The notes beneath the pieces are model-generated. The model worked only from the letters and a program-made list of their open reading frames with translations. It made no database searches and had not been told where the DNA came from. A program made the position numbers and the translations under genes. 64,000 nt of DNA from Terriglobia bacterium (GTDB lineage: Bacteria; Acidobacteriota; Terriglobia; Bryobacterales; Bryobacteraceae): NCBI GenBank assembly GCA_020073265.1, contig JAIQFN010000001.1:186001-250000 (forward strand), written 5' to 3'. Shown one piece after another: positions 26,613 through 35,000 of this stretch (its first letter is position 1; every line of letters starts with the position of its first letter).

Positions 26613-28921
26613 TGAGGAGTGAGGACGGCCACGATTGTAGTACAGGACGACCAGGCGGAAGCGCCACCCTGGTTCCCAATCTGATGAACATGTCAGTCGG
26701 GGACACCCGCACCATGCAGGCGCTGAATTCTTCGGGGCAGCCGGTTACGGGACTTACCTGGGCATCCAGCGACTCCAACATCGTAAGTCTTTCCACCGAC
26801 GACCCGCCCGTACTGACGGCCGTCGCCGCCGGCCACGCGACCATCACGGCCGGTGGAGCCTCCGCCGATATCACCGTTGTTTCCGGCGCCCTGGCGCTCG
26901 GTACCATACTTTGGTCGAACCCAGGCGGCGCTTCCGGTGTCTATTCCATTGTGCCTGCCGTGCCCAGCCCCAACGGCGTCGCCGACGTTTTCGCCTTCCA
27001 AAACGACAGCACAGTGCAAGCCATCACCAGCGACGGCACCACGGCCTGGACAGCGAATCTGAGCAACGTGCTGGAGGCCAGGTTCTCCGATTTAAGATTC
27101 GACCTCAACGCCATACCGGATTTCCAGGGTGGCCTGGTGCTCGCCAAATTCCCGCCCGGCAATTGCTGCCAGCTCGCCTCCATCGTGAAGCTGGACGGGA
27201 TCACCGGCCAGCCGGGGCCAGCCTACACGCCCAGCGGGACGGCGTACCTGTACCTCGACAGTCCGCTGGTGGTCCATCCGGACGGCACCATCTTCGCTCT
27301 TCAAACCGTGGGAGATCCCGACCCGCTCGGCAACTACGCGCCGGCCGTGATTGGCATCGATTCGGCCACCGGCGCGCAGAAGTTCAGCGTGCCGCTCGAG
27401 AACTTCAATCCCGACTATTCCGGCGAGTGGGGGCCAACGCCGCGCCTCATCATCGCCGGCGACGGCAATGCGTACGTGGCATACTCGTATCCGGTGGGAG
27501 CGGGCGCTTCAGTGCAACTCAGTGTGCTGCGCGTCAGCAGCAGCGGCGACCATGCCACCATCCCGATCCAATCCTATCCGGTGGGAATCTGGTTCTTCCC
27601 GCAGATCCAGGCGGACATGATCACCAACGCCGACACTGGCGTCGCGCTCACTTGGAAAGCGGCGCGGCCCTACGCGCCGGAAGGAGGCGGCCTACCGAAT
27701 CGCCCGGCGCCCTATCCGGTGGAGTACGGCATGGCGATCGTGACAGGAACGAGCGCAGCAGTAACCAGCGGACCAAGCGTGGCCGGCCAGGTGACGCATG
27801 TCGCGCCGGTGCTGCAGGCTGAGGACGGTTCGTTCATCGGCACCGTTGGCGTCGCGCCGGACCAGGACGGCAACCCGACCCGGACCAACATGGTCGCGTT
27901 CGATCAGAGTGGCGCAGTTCGGTGGATCGTACCGAACGAGCAGCCGCAGATCGCAGTCTCCGGCGGCGGAGTGATCACACAAACTGGAACCACCCATGAC
28001 CAAGGCGGAAACGCGACCGGGCTGAGCAGCCTCGAGAGTAGCCAAGTACCTGGATGGCTTGGCAACGTATTTGGAACAGCTTATGCCCTGAACTCCGGCA
28101 CGCTTTCGTCGGCGGTGTCACAGAACACGAATTACGCAACCACGTTCGCTTCCTTGCTGGGCGGGAACGGATCAGGTTCCTTCACAGCCATTCTGCAGGT
28201 AATAACAAAGCCGCCACAGACCGGTGCAAAGCAGTTACCGAATCTTAGTTCCGCCAGTTGCTTGTCAACTTTCACACCCACCTGTGGAAACATCAATGCC
28301 GTCGAACTCCTTACGACTGCGTCGCCTGATTTCATTTTCCAGAACTACATCCAGACGTTCCTGCCAGTAACTGCCCTCGCAAACCCACGGAACCCCGTAA
28401 TGACGTTCACGGGTCCTGGAGGCAGCAATACAATAAATGTCACGGGAGCTGGCCAAACGTTGACGATCGCTCTAAGAGGATTTGATCAGTTTCTTCAAAA
28501 TCCGTTCCAGGTAATGACGGAACGGTTCGATCCGACTGCCCACACCATCTCCGTTGTTACATTGGCAGGCCATCCCCTAGCAGGCTGGCGATACTGGCGA
28601 GTCTATTCCATCGGAACAAACGACGTGGTTATAGAGACAGGCGCATATGATCAGCCGGGACCTGGAGCCAAGAATTTTGCAGGATACTACGTCGCCACCG
28701 GATCTGTATTCCGAGGATGGCAGAAGTACCTGGAGTTTATACAGAGCAAGCTGCCGCCTGGCACCGTCCAGGGATCTCATCTTCAGAACAGCCTTGGCGG
28801 AATTCCCCTCAGGAATTTCCCGGTGCCACACCAACCTTTGCTGAAGGGCTATTGGGACCACTTGGGCGATTTCACGCAATACATTCTGAACAATGTCTGC
28901 CAATCAACATCTTGCAATTGA
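26537..28921 (+). CDS. Secreted protein with a Big_2-type Ig-like domain, damaged N-terminus
   Basis: 794 codons open. From residue ~47 (TLVPNLMNMSVGDTRTMQAL) to ~118 there is a bacterial Ig-like domain (Big_2): GLTWASSDSNIVSLSTDDPP, AAGHATITAGGASADITVV. Then a long beta-propeller-like region (PNGVADVFAFQNDSTVQAIT; IVKLDGITGQPGPAYTP; VVHPDGTIFAL) and a C-terminal domain (HPLAGWRYWRVYSIG, IETGAYDQPGPGAKNFAGYY). No signal peptide is present in this frame. A one-base frameshift near 26654 would join VVQDDQ, read in another frame from a GTG at about 26625, to GGSATLVPN. So the natural N-terminus seems lost or shifted, and the product may not be exported. Confidence 0.6.
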   Translation: MRREAYVYGRWPEHSLGWVPECQGLVRSEDGHDCSTGRPGGSATLVPNLMNMSVGDTRTMQALNSSGQPVTGLTWASSDSNIVSLSTDDPPVLTAVAAGHATITAGGASADITVVSGALALGTILWSNPGGASGVYSIVPAVPSPNGVADVFAFQNDSTVQAITSDGTTAWTANLSNVLEARFSDLRFDLNAIPDFQGGLVLAKFPPGNCCQLASIVKLDGITGQPGPAYTPSGTAYLYLDSPLVVHPDGTIFALQTVGDPDPLGNYAPAVIGIDSATGAQKFSVPLENFNPDYSGEWGPTPRLIIAGDGNAYVAYSYPVGAGASVQLSVLRVSSSGDHATIPIQSYPVGIWFFPQIQADMITNADTGVALTWKAARPYAPEGGGLPNRPAPYPVEYGMAIVTGTSAAVTSGPSVAGQVTHVAPVLQAEDGSFIGTVGVAPDQDGNPTRTNMVAFDQSGAVRWIVPNEQPQIAVSGGGVITQTGTTHDQGGNATGLSSLESSQVPGWLGNVFGTAYALNSGTLSSAVSQNTNYATTFASLLGGNGSGSFTAILQVITKPPQTGAKQLPNLSSASCLSTFTPTCGNINAVELLTTASPDFIFQNYIQTFLPVTALANPRNPVMTFTGPGGSNTINVTGAGQTLTIALRGFDQFLQNPFQVMTERFDPTAHTISVVTLAGHPLAGWRYWRVYSIGTNDVVIETGAYDQPGPGAKNFAGYYVATGSVFRGWQKYLEFIQSKLPPGTVQGSHLQNSLGGIPLRNFPVPHQPLLKGYWDHLGDFTQYILNNVCQSTSCN

Positions 28922-28929
28922 GCGCATCA

Positions 28930-29727
28930 ATGGGTACAACCGCGAAAATAATAGTCGCCATTGCAATCATTACCGGATTGATAGTGGGCGTTAGCTATAA
29001 GGTGTACTTCATTCGTGAGAACAGCGTCGGTTATGTGATGTGGAATCCCAGGGAAGCATTTTTCTTCATCCATACCGGCAAGGATGGCCTGTACGTAAGC
29101 GGTCTCGGTTATCCATGGTACAAATTCAAACAGTATCTCGGCGGCTTCGCCGCGGTGGAACTCCCCGATGATCAACGAGTATCCCTGGTTGTTTTTCGAG
29201 TGACGCCTATTGGTGTAGAACACCACATGGTTAGGGTGGATCGCGGCGCTCACGGAGGTCCTGGAAGGGATGCTGATAAGTACACGCCGCTCGACGATCG
29301 CATCTACGCGTACTGCCCTGAGGTCATCGGAAGTTTTATGCAGGATGGTCACTTGGTAGCAAAAGACCCGAATGATGGACTGTGCCGGTGGACTGGCGAT
29401 CACTTCGAGAAAGCGACGGAGGAGGAACGGCAACGGCTTGGTGGCGTTAGCCGTCTCACCATGGGGGATTTCGAGAACAATGAAGACGGATGGTCGCGCC
29501 GTGCATTTGGTGCTGAACAAATGGACCGCAGATTTACGATTGACATGGGCGACAAGTGTCGACTTGCCGTGAATAATGTGGTAACGAGACCTGGTAATAG
29601 CAGTATTACAATAGATCTGCTACTCCCCGGAAAGACTCCCGAAAGGATAGGGGTTTTCGAGGCACGCGAGGGAAGGGTCAGCAAGTCCGAGTACCAGCAC
29701 ACCTTCCAAAGTCCGAGTGGCGATTGA
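28930..29727 (+). CDS. Membrane-anchored hypothetical protein
   Basis: 265 residues from the ATG at 28930, nine bases after the preceding stop. A single hydrophobic segment (TTAKIIVAIAIITGLIVGVS) at the N-terminus is a membrane anchor or uncleaved signal. The rest is soluble and mixed: VGYVMWNPREAFFFIHTGKD, DDRIYAYCPEVIGSFMQDGH, DHFEKATEEERQRLGGVSRL. I do not recognise a family. Its codon use and slightly lower GC resemble the neighbouring accessory genes. It ends just before the second 80-bp repeat. Confidence 0.6.
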   Translation: MGTTAKIIVAIAIITGLIVGVSYKVYFIRENSVGYVMWNPREAFFFIHTGKDGLYVSGLGYPWYKFKQYLGGFAAVELPDDQRVSLVVFRVTPIGVEHHMVRVDRGAHGGPGRDADKYTPLDDRIYAYCPEVIGSFMQDGHLVAKDPNDGLCRWTGDHFEKATEEERQRLGGVSRLTMGDFENNEDGWSRRAFGAEQMDRRFTIDMGDKCRLAVNNVVTRPGNSSITIDLLLPGKTPERIGVFEAREGRVSKSEYQHTFQSPSGD

Positions 29728-29730
29728 CAT

Positions 29731-29811
29731 CCGCAAAAATTCGGTCCGGCGCTAAGCTACCTCCTTTTCAGGCGATAGTCATGATGCAACCCTCCGAGAA
29801 CCGGTGAGGAG
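29731..29811. repeat. 80-bp direct repeat, copy 2
   Basis: CCGCAAAAATTCGGTCCGGC, continuing GCTAAGCTACCTCCT ... GCGATAGTCATGATGCAACC. Related to 26446-26527 with about one difference in five. The two copies bracket the Big_2 protein gene and the 28930 gene (about 3.3 kb). Confidence 0.7.
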
Positions 29812-30206
29812 ATCGCCCGGATCGTCGCTGAAAGTTAGCGGCCCTCGATTCTCATAGACTACGCGACCGCGGCTCCTTGAGCGTCCTGCCTGATCCTATC
29901 GGCGGCCTAACACTTGCAAGCTTTGCTCCCGGCAATTGCTGTCAAGCCGCAGTAACCACCAACGCCCGCTTCTTTCTCGCCCATCCTGAACAACTTCCGA
30001 ACGCGCCGCAATGCGCCCGCACAGCCCGGTTGATAAACTACAACCGCAATGTCTAACAGCGCCTGGAAATCAGACTCCATCACGCCCCACGCGCCCGAAA
30101 AAGTAAAATTACAAAACAAACCGAATCCCATTTCTGGACACTTCCGCCGTCCATTCTGAATTCCGCCTCCCTCCCCGCCCGCTCCCCCCAGGCGTAAAAT
30201 CAAACC
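29812..30206. other. Intergenic stretch without a recognised gene
   Basis: About 400 bp between the second 80-bp repeat and the molybdenum hydroxylase operon. Short open frames exist on both strands but none has a ribosome site or recognisable product. The last 60 bases are pyrimidine-rich, with AGGCGTAAAATCAAACC just before the next start. No clear promoter was identified. Confidence 0.5.
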
Positions 30207-30692
30207 ATGGAACTGGTCGTCAATCAGAAGCACTACCGCATCGAAGTCCACCCCGACCGCATGCTCCTCTGGGTCCTCCGCAACGACCTCGAACTCACCG
30301 GCACCAAGTACGGCTGCGGCGAAGGCCAGTGCGGCGCCTGCACCGTCCTGGTCGACGGCGCCCCGGTCCGCTCCTGCCTGGCCCGCGCCTCCACCGCCGC
30401 CGGAAAAGAAATCACCACCATCGAAGGCCTCGCCCAAAACGGCAAGCTGCATCCCTTGCAGGAAGCTTTCATCCAGGCCGACGCCATGCAGTGCGGCTAC
30501 TGCACCCCCGGCATGATCGTCTCCGGCGCCGCGCTGCTCAAGAAAACTCCCCAGCCTAGCGACGCCGAGATCCGCCGCGCCATGGAGGGCAACGTCTGCC
30601 GCTGCGGCACCTACCCGCGAATCGTGGCCGCGGTCCGGATGGCCTCGCGCCAGTCGACCCAGCGAACCGCTAACGGAGGCCCGCATGCTTGA
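30207..30692 (+). CDS. Molybdenum hydroxylase small subunit, two [2Fe-2S] clusters
   Basis: 161 residues. The plant-type ferredoxin cluster is bound by GCGEGQCGACTVLVDG with Cys37, 42 and 45, plus Cys57 (VRSCLAR). The second, helical cluster domain has QCGYCTPGMI and VCRCGTYPRI. This is the small subunit of the xanthine oxidase family in its isoquinoline-1-oxidoreductase/aldehyde-dehydrogenase (IorA-like) form. It shares an 8-bp overlap with the large subunit gene and no FAD subunit gene is present, so electrons probably go to a cytochrome or quinone. Confidence 0.93.
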   Translation: MELVVNQKHYRIEVHPDRMLLWVLRNDLELTGTKYGCGEGQCGACTVLVDGAPVRSCLARASTAAGKEITTIEGLAQNGKLHPLQEAFIQADAMQCGYCTPGMIVSGAALLKKTPQPSDAEIRRAMEGNVCRCGTYPRIVAAVRMASRQSTQRTANGGPHA

Positions 30693-32784
30693 ACCGGAAC
30701 GCTACGAACTGAACGAAGGTCCCGCCTACCACTTCGAACTCGAGCGGCGCGACTTCTTCAAATTCCTCGGCGGCGGCCTGGTCCTGCTCCTGGTCTTCGA
30801 CCACCCCGCTGACGCCCAGGAATCCGGCCGAGCCCCACGCGGCGACGCGCGCCCGCCCGAAATCGCAGCCTGGCTGCACATCGGCGAGGACGGCGCCGTC
30901 ACCGTCTACACCGGCAAAGCCGAAATGGGCCAGAACATCCGCACCTCGCTCACCCAAGCTGTCGCCGAGGAACTGCACGCCCCGGTCTCGTCCATCCAGC
31001 TCGTCATGGCCGACACCGCGCTCACACCCTACGACATGGGCACTTTCGGAAGCCGCACCACTCCCACCATGGCGCCGCAGCTCCGAAAAGTGGGCGCAGC
31101 CGCGCGCGAGGCTCTCATTGGACTCGCCGCCGAGAAGTGGAAAACCAGCCGCGCGTCCATCACCGTCGCCGGCGGCAAAGTCAAAAACGCCTCGAGCGGT
31201 GAAACCATCGGTTTCGGCGAGCTCACCCAGGGCCGCCAGATCATGAGCACCGTGAACGCCGCCAACCTCACTCCCGCCGACCAGTGGACGACAGCAGGTT
31301 CCTCCGTCACCAAAGTCAACGCGCGCGACATCGTCACCGGCGCGCACCGCTACGCCAGCGACATCGCGCGGCCCGGCATGCTGCTCGGCCGAGTCCTGCG
31401 CCCGCCCATGGTCGACGCCAAGCTCGTTTCCGTGGACGCTTCCAAGCTGAACGGCGTCTCCGGCGTCCTGGTCGTCCGCGACGGCGATTTCGCCGGCGTC
31501 GTGGCCGAAGATGAGCTGACCGCAGCCACCGCCCTCGCCGCGATCAGCTCCAGGTGGGACCACCAAAAGGACCAGCCCTCCGACAAGAACGTCTACCAGT
31601 ACCTCAAGAGCCACACGCAGTCCGGCGCCAGATCCAATCCCGAGCACGGCTCCATCGACCAGGCCCTGGCCTCGTCCGATCACAAGCTCGACGCCACCTA
31701 CACCGTCGCCTACATCGCCCATACGCCGCTCGAGCCGCGCGCCGCCGTGGCCGAATGGGAGGACGGCAAACTCACCGTGTGGACTGGAACGCAGCGCCCC
31801 TTCGGCGTCCGCAGCGAGCTGGCCGAAGCCTTCAGCATTCCAGAGGACCGCGTGCGCGTGATCGTGCCCGACACCGGCTCCGGCTATGGCGGCAAACATT
31901 CCGGTGAATGCGCCATCGAAGCGGCGCGCCTCGCCAAGGCCGCCAAGAAGCCCGTCAAGTTGATCTGGACGCGCGAGGAGGAATTCACCTGGGCCTACTT
32001 CCGGCCCGCCGGCGTCATCGACATCCGCGGCGGAATCACTAGCGACGGCCTGCTCGCCGCCTGGGAATTTCACAACTACAATTCCGGACCGTCGGGCATC
32101 AACACCCCGTACGAAGTCCCCAGCCACGTGATCGAGTTTCACGCCACCGACTCGCCGCTCCGCCAGGGCTCCTATCGCGGACTCGCGGCCACGGCCAACC
32201 ATTTCGCGCGCGAATCGCACATGGACGACTTGGCCGTTGCGGCCGGCCTGGACCCGCTCGAATTCCGCCTGAAGAATCTGAAGGACGCCCGCCTGCGCGC
32301 GGTGCTCCAGGCCGCCGCTGACAAATTCGGCTGGAGCAATTCGCAGAGCACTCCCACGCGCGGGTTCGGCCTCGCCTGCGGCGTCGAAAAAGGTGGCTAC
32401 GTCGCCAGTTGCGCCGAAGTCTCCATCGCGCAGCCCGGCGGCAAGGTCAAGATCGAGCGCGTGGTCACCGCCTTCGAGTGCGGCGCCATCGTGAATCCCG
32501 AACATCTGAAGAACCAGGTGGAGGGCTCGGTCATCATGGGGATCGGCGGCGCGCTGTTCGAGTCCATTCAGTTCGCGGACGGCAAGATCCTCAACGCGCA
32601 GCTCTCGAAATATCGCGTGCCGCGCTTCTCCGACACTCCCGCCGTCGAAACCGTGCTGCTCGATCGCAAGGATCTGCCATCCGCCGGCGCCGGCGAAACC
32701 CCCATCGTGGCCCTGGCCCCGGCCGTCGGCAACGCCATCTTCCACGCCACCGGCACCCGCATCCGCTCATTACCCATGATCTAG
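30685..32784 (+). CDS. Molybdenum hydroxylase large subunit (IorB-like), Tat-exported
   Basis: 699 residues. The N-terminus ERRDFFKFLGGGLVLLLVFD is a twin-arginine signal, so the complex is probably exported folded with its small subunit. Molybdopterin cytosine dinucleotide-binding motifs: YTGKAEMGQNIRTSLTQAVA near residue 75, TGTQRPFGVRSELAEAF, GSGYGGKHSGECAIEAARLA near 400, QGSYRGLAATANHFARESHM, and FECGAIVNPEHLKNQVEGS near the end. GGKHSGEC carries the segment around the conserved region before the catalytic Glu. Family known for hydroxylating N-heterocycles or oxidising aldehydes; the substrate here is unknown. The stop TAG forms the first bases of a family C repeat. Confidence 0.92.
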   Translation: MLEPERYELNEGPAYHFELERRDFFKFLGGGLVLLLVFDHPADAQESGRAPRGDARPPEIAAWLHIGEDGAVTVYTGKAEMGQNIRTSLTQAVAEELHAPVSSIQLVMADTALTPYDMGTFGSRTTPTMAPQLRKVGAAAREALIGLAAEKWKTSRASITVAGGKVKNASSGETIGFGELTQGRQIMSTVNAANLTPADQWTTAGSSVTKVNARDIVTGAHRYASDIARPGMLLGRVLRPPMVDAKLVSVDASKLNGVSGVLVVRDGDFAGVVAEDELTAATALAAISSRWDHQKDQPSDKNVYQYLKSHTQSGARSNPEHGSIDQALASSDHKLDATYTVAYIAHTPLEPRAAVAEWEDGKLTVWTGTQRPFGVRSELAEAFSIPEDRVRVIVPDTGSGYGGKHSGECAIEAARLAKAAKKPVKLIWTREEEFTWAYFRPAGVIDIRGGITSDGLLAAWEFHNYNSGPSGINTPYEVPSHVIEFHATDSPLRQGSYRGLAATANHFARESHMDDLAVAAGLDPLEFRLKNLKDARLRAVLQAAADKFGWSNSQSTPTRGFGLACGVEKGGYVASCAEVSIAQPGGKVKIERVVTAFECGAIVNPEHLKNQVEGSVIMGIGGALFESIQFADGKILNAQLSKYRVPRFSDTPAVETVLLDRKDLPSAGAGETPIVALAPAVGNAIFHATGTRIRSLPMI

Positions 32785-32824
32785 TGGGGCAGCCAATCCT
32801 GGCTGCCGCCGGCTTCAGCCGGCG
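32783..32824 (+). repeat. Interspersed repeat family C, copy 2
   Basis: AGTGGGGCAGCCAATCCTGG then CTGCCGCCGGCTTCAGCCGG CG. Nearly identical to 16154-16196. The preceding gene's TAG stop overlaps its first two bases. Confidence 0.8.
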
Positions 32825-32862
32825 TCAGTGCACGCCGCCCGGCCCGCCCTATATCAGCTACA

Positions 32863-33843
32863 ATGACTCAAAATATGCGATATCCTCGCCTCTTCCTGAT
32901 CACCGGCTTCCTCGCGCTGCTGTCCCTCGGCTTCCTCCTCACCCGCGGCGACGCCCAGCCCAACACCGTCAAGCAAATCGCTCCCGGCGTCTGGTTCCGC
33001 GAAGGCGACATCATCCATGAGGGCCACTGCAACAACATGATCATCGAGATGAAGGACTACCTCATCGTCGTCGACGCCAACTTCCCCTCCGGGGCCCGCG
33101 CCGCGCTCGCCGACGCCAAGAAAGTCTCTTCCAAGCCCGTCAAATACGTCTTCGACACCCACCATCACGGCGATCACGCCTACGGCAACGCGGTATGGAC
33201 CCAGCAGGGCGCCGTCACCATCGCCTTCCAAGGCGTCGCCGACGAAATGAAGCGCTACGAACCCGCGCGTTGGCAGTCCGCCGCGAAAGAGCGCAAGGAC
33301 GTCGCCGACATGCACAGCAACGGCCCCGAGCCTCCTAAGCAAACCTTCACCGACAACCCGCACGTCCTCACCGACGGCACGCGCCGCGTCGAGTTCCGCT
33401 CCTTCGGCTGGGCCCACACCCGTGGCGACGGCTTCGTGTATCTGCCAAAAGAAAAAGTCCTGTGTACCGGCGACGCCGTCGCCAACGGCCCCTACAACTA
33501 CACCGCCGACGGCAACATCGGCAACTGGCCCAACGTCGTCGCGGGCGCGATGAAGCTGGACGTCGAGCATGTCCTGCCCGGCCACGGCCCCGCCGGCGGC
33601 AAAGAGGTGCTGGTCGGCCAGCGTGCCTTTATGCTCGAGCTGCACAAGGGTGTCGAGGCCGCCATCAAGAGCGGCCAGAAGCTGGGCGATCTGGTCAAGA
33701 CCGAAAATGGCCGGCAGGTCGCCGCCCTGCAGCTTCCCGACAGCGTGAAGAACTGGGTCGGACCATCGCTGCCCGCCCAAGTCACCGACGCCTACAACGA
33801 AATCACCAACAAAAAGGCCGCCGGTGACCTTCCCCATCAGTAA
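32863..33843 (+). CDS. Metallo-beta-lactamase-fold hydrolase, exported
   Basis: 326 residues; ATG at 32863 or 32875. A signal peptide follows (RLFLITGFLALLSLGFLLTR). The metallo-beta-lactamase motif is THHHGDHAYGNAV (near 100-112), with further ligands in SFGWAHTRGDGFVYLPKEKV (His), LCTGDAVANGP (Asp) and HVLPGHGPAGGKE (His). NMIIEMKDYLIVVDANFPSG is typical of the first strand pair. It is a periplasmic hydrolase of unknown substrate; its position behind the Tat-exported hydroxylase, 78 bp downstream and across a family C repeat, may be coincidental. Confidence 0.88.
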   Translation: MTQNMRYPRLFLITGFLALLSLGFLLTRGDAQPNTVKQIAPGVWFREGDIIHEGHCNNMIIEMKDYLIVVDANFPSGARAALADAKKVSSKPVKYVFDTHHHGDHAYGNAVWTQQGAVTIAFQGVADEMKRYEPARWQSAAKERKDVADMHSNGPEPPKQTFTDNPHVLTDGTRRVEFRSFGWAHTRGDGFVYLPKEKVLCTGDAVANGPYNYTADGNIGNWPNVVAGAMKLDVEHVLPGHGPAGGKEVLVGQRAFMLELHKGVEAAIKSGQKLGDLVKTENGRQVAALQLPDSVKNWVGPSLPAQVTDAYNEITNKKAAGDLPHQ

Positions 33844-33920
33844 GAGAACAAAGCCTCCCGCCAGCGGCCGGTCCGCGCGCGCCCTGGTGGCCGATCCCGG
33901 CTTGGGTGTAGGCTGACGGT

Positions 33921-34898
33921 ATGGCGGCTCTGTCGGATTCGGCCCTGGCGCGCATCGTCGACTTGCGGCACTTGCGCTCCGGCGACCTGGATCCGCTGCT
34001 CGACGAGGAAACACAGGTCTGGCACGACAAACTGGACTGGGATTTTCACGCCTCCGCCGCTCTGGTGCGCCGCTTCCTGGATATGCAGGCGCTCAACGGC
34101 TACGCGCTGGTGATGAACGGCCATCCGGTCGGCTACTGCTACTTCGTCTCGGAAGAAAAAAAAGGACTCATCGGCGACCTGTACGTCATGCACGATTTCG
34201 TCAGCGTGGAAGCCGAGGAGCGATTGCTCGGCGCCGTGGTCGACACCCTGGTCAAGACTCCCTACGTCCAGCGCATCGAGTCGCAGTTAATGATGTTGCG
34301 CAACGGCGCAAAAATCGACCTGCCTCAGCGCGCCCATCTGCGCATGCACGGACGCACCTTCATGGAAATTGACCTGAAGCATGTTGCGCGCCTGCCCGAG
34401 CGCCGCGCCGCCCACGCGGTGTTGATCGATAGCTGGACCGAGCGCAAGCAGGACGAATCCGCCGCTCTGATCGCCAACGCCTACCAGGGCCACATCGACG
34501 CCGAGATCAACGACCAGTACCGCTCGCCCTCCGGCGCCCGCCGGTTTCTCACCAACATTATTCAATACCCCGGTTGCGGCAGCTTTTTCCAGCCGGCTTC
34601 CTTCGTGGCCTTGGATCAGGAGACCGGCAAGCTGTGCGGAATCTGCCTCAGCAGCCTGGTGCATTCCGACGTCGGACACATCACGCAGGTGTGCGTCTCG
34701 AAGGCCGTGCGCGGAAGCGGCGTGGGCTACCAGTTGATCCGCCGGTCTCTCGACTCGCTCGCCCGCCACGGCTGCCGCAAAGCCAGCCTCACTGTTACCT
34801 CCGCCAATCAGGAAGCTATCGAGCTCTACGAGCGCATGGGCTTCCACAAATCGCGCGACTTCGCCGCCTACGTCTGGGAAAACTTTTCCCGCCGCTGA
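33921..34898 (+). CDS. GNAT acetyltransferase, tandem domains
   Basis: 325 residues. The C-terminal GNAT domain (about 200-320) has the acetyl-CoA-binding loop VSKAVRGSGVGYQLIRRSLD (Q/R-x-x-G-x-G/A) and the end motif ANQEAIELYERMGFHKSRDF. The N-terminal ~130 residues (WDFHASAALVRRFLDMQALN, GYALVMNGHPVGYCYFV) look like a degenerate second GNAT domain. The substrate is unknown. It is separated from the preceding gene by 77 bp and followed by a family A repeat. Confidence 0.8.
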   Translation: MAALSDSALARIVDLRHLRSGDLDPLLDEETQVWHDKLDWDFHASAALVRRFLDMQALNGYALVMNGHPVGYCYFVSEEKKGLIGDLYVMHDFVSVEAEERLLGAVVDTLVKTPYVQRIESQLMMLRNGAKIDLPQRAHLRMHGRTFMEIDLKHVARLPERRAAHAVLIDSWTERKQDESAALIANAYQGHIDAEINDQYRSPSGARRFLTNIIQYPGCGSFFQPASFVALDQETGKLCGICLSSLVHSDVGHITQVCVSKAVRGSGVGYQLIRRSLDSLARHGCRKASLTVTSANQEAIELYERMGFHKSRDFAAYVWENFSRR

Positions 34899-34904
34899 CC
34901 GCTT

Positions 34905-34951
34905 CGTGGCGCACGCACTCCTCGGTGCCGCGTTCACACTCGTGTGAACGC
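34905..34951 (-). repeat. Interspersed palindrome family A, copy 2
   Basis: On the minus strand GCGTTCACAC then GTGTGAACGC with a two-base centre, followed by GGCACCGAGGAGTGCGTGCG CCACG. Same element as 40084-40132 in opposite orientation. It starts seven bases after the GNAT stop. Confidence 0.78.
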
Positions 34952-35000
34952 AGGGGTCTGTAGTTTACCACCCGCGCAGTCGATAGCTGAAAGGGGACAC

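Noticed and set aside
30670-32745. Long minus-strand open frame (about 691 codons) opposite the molybdenum hydroxylase
   Set aside because: The plus strand carries clear family motifs; the antisense product is low-complexity (Gly/Asp/Ala) with no domain.
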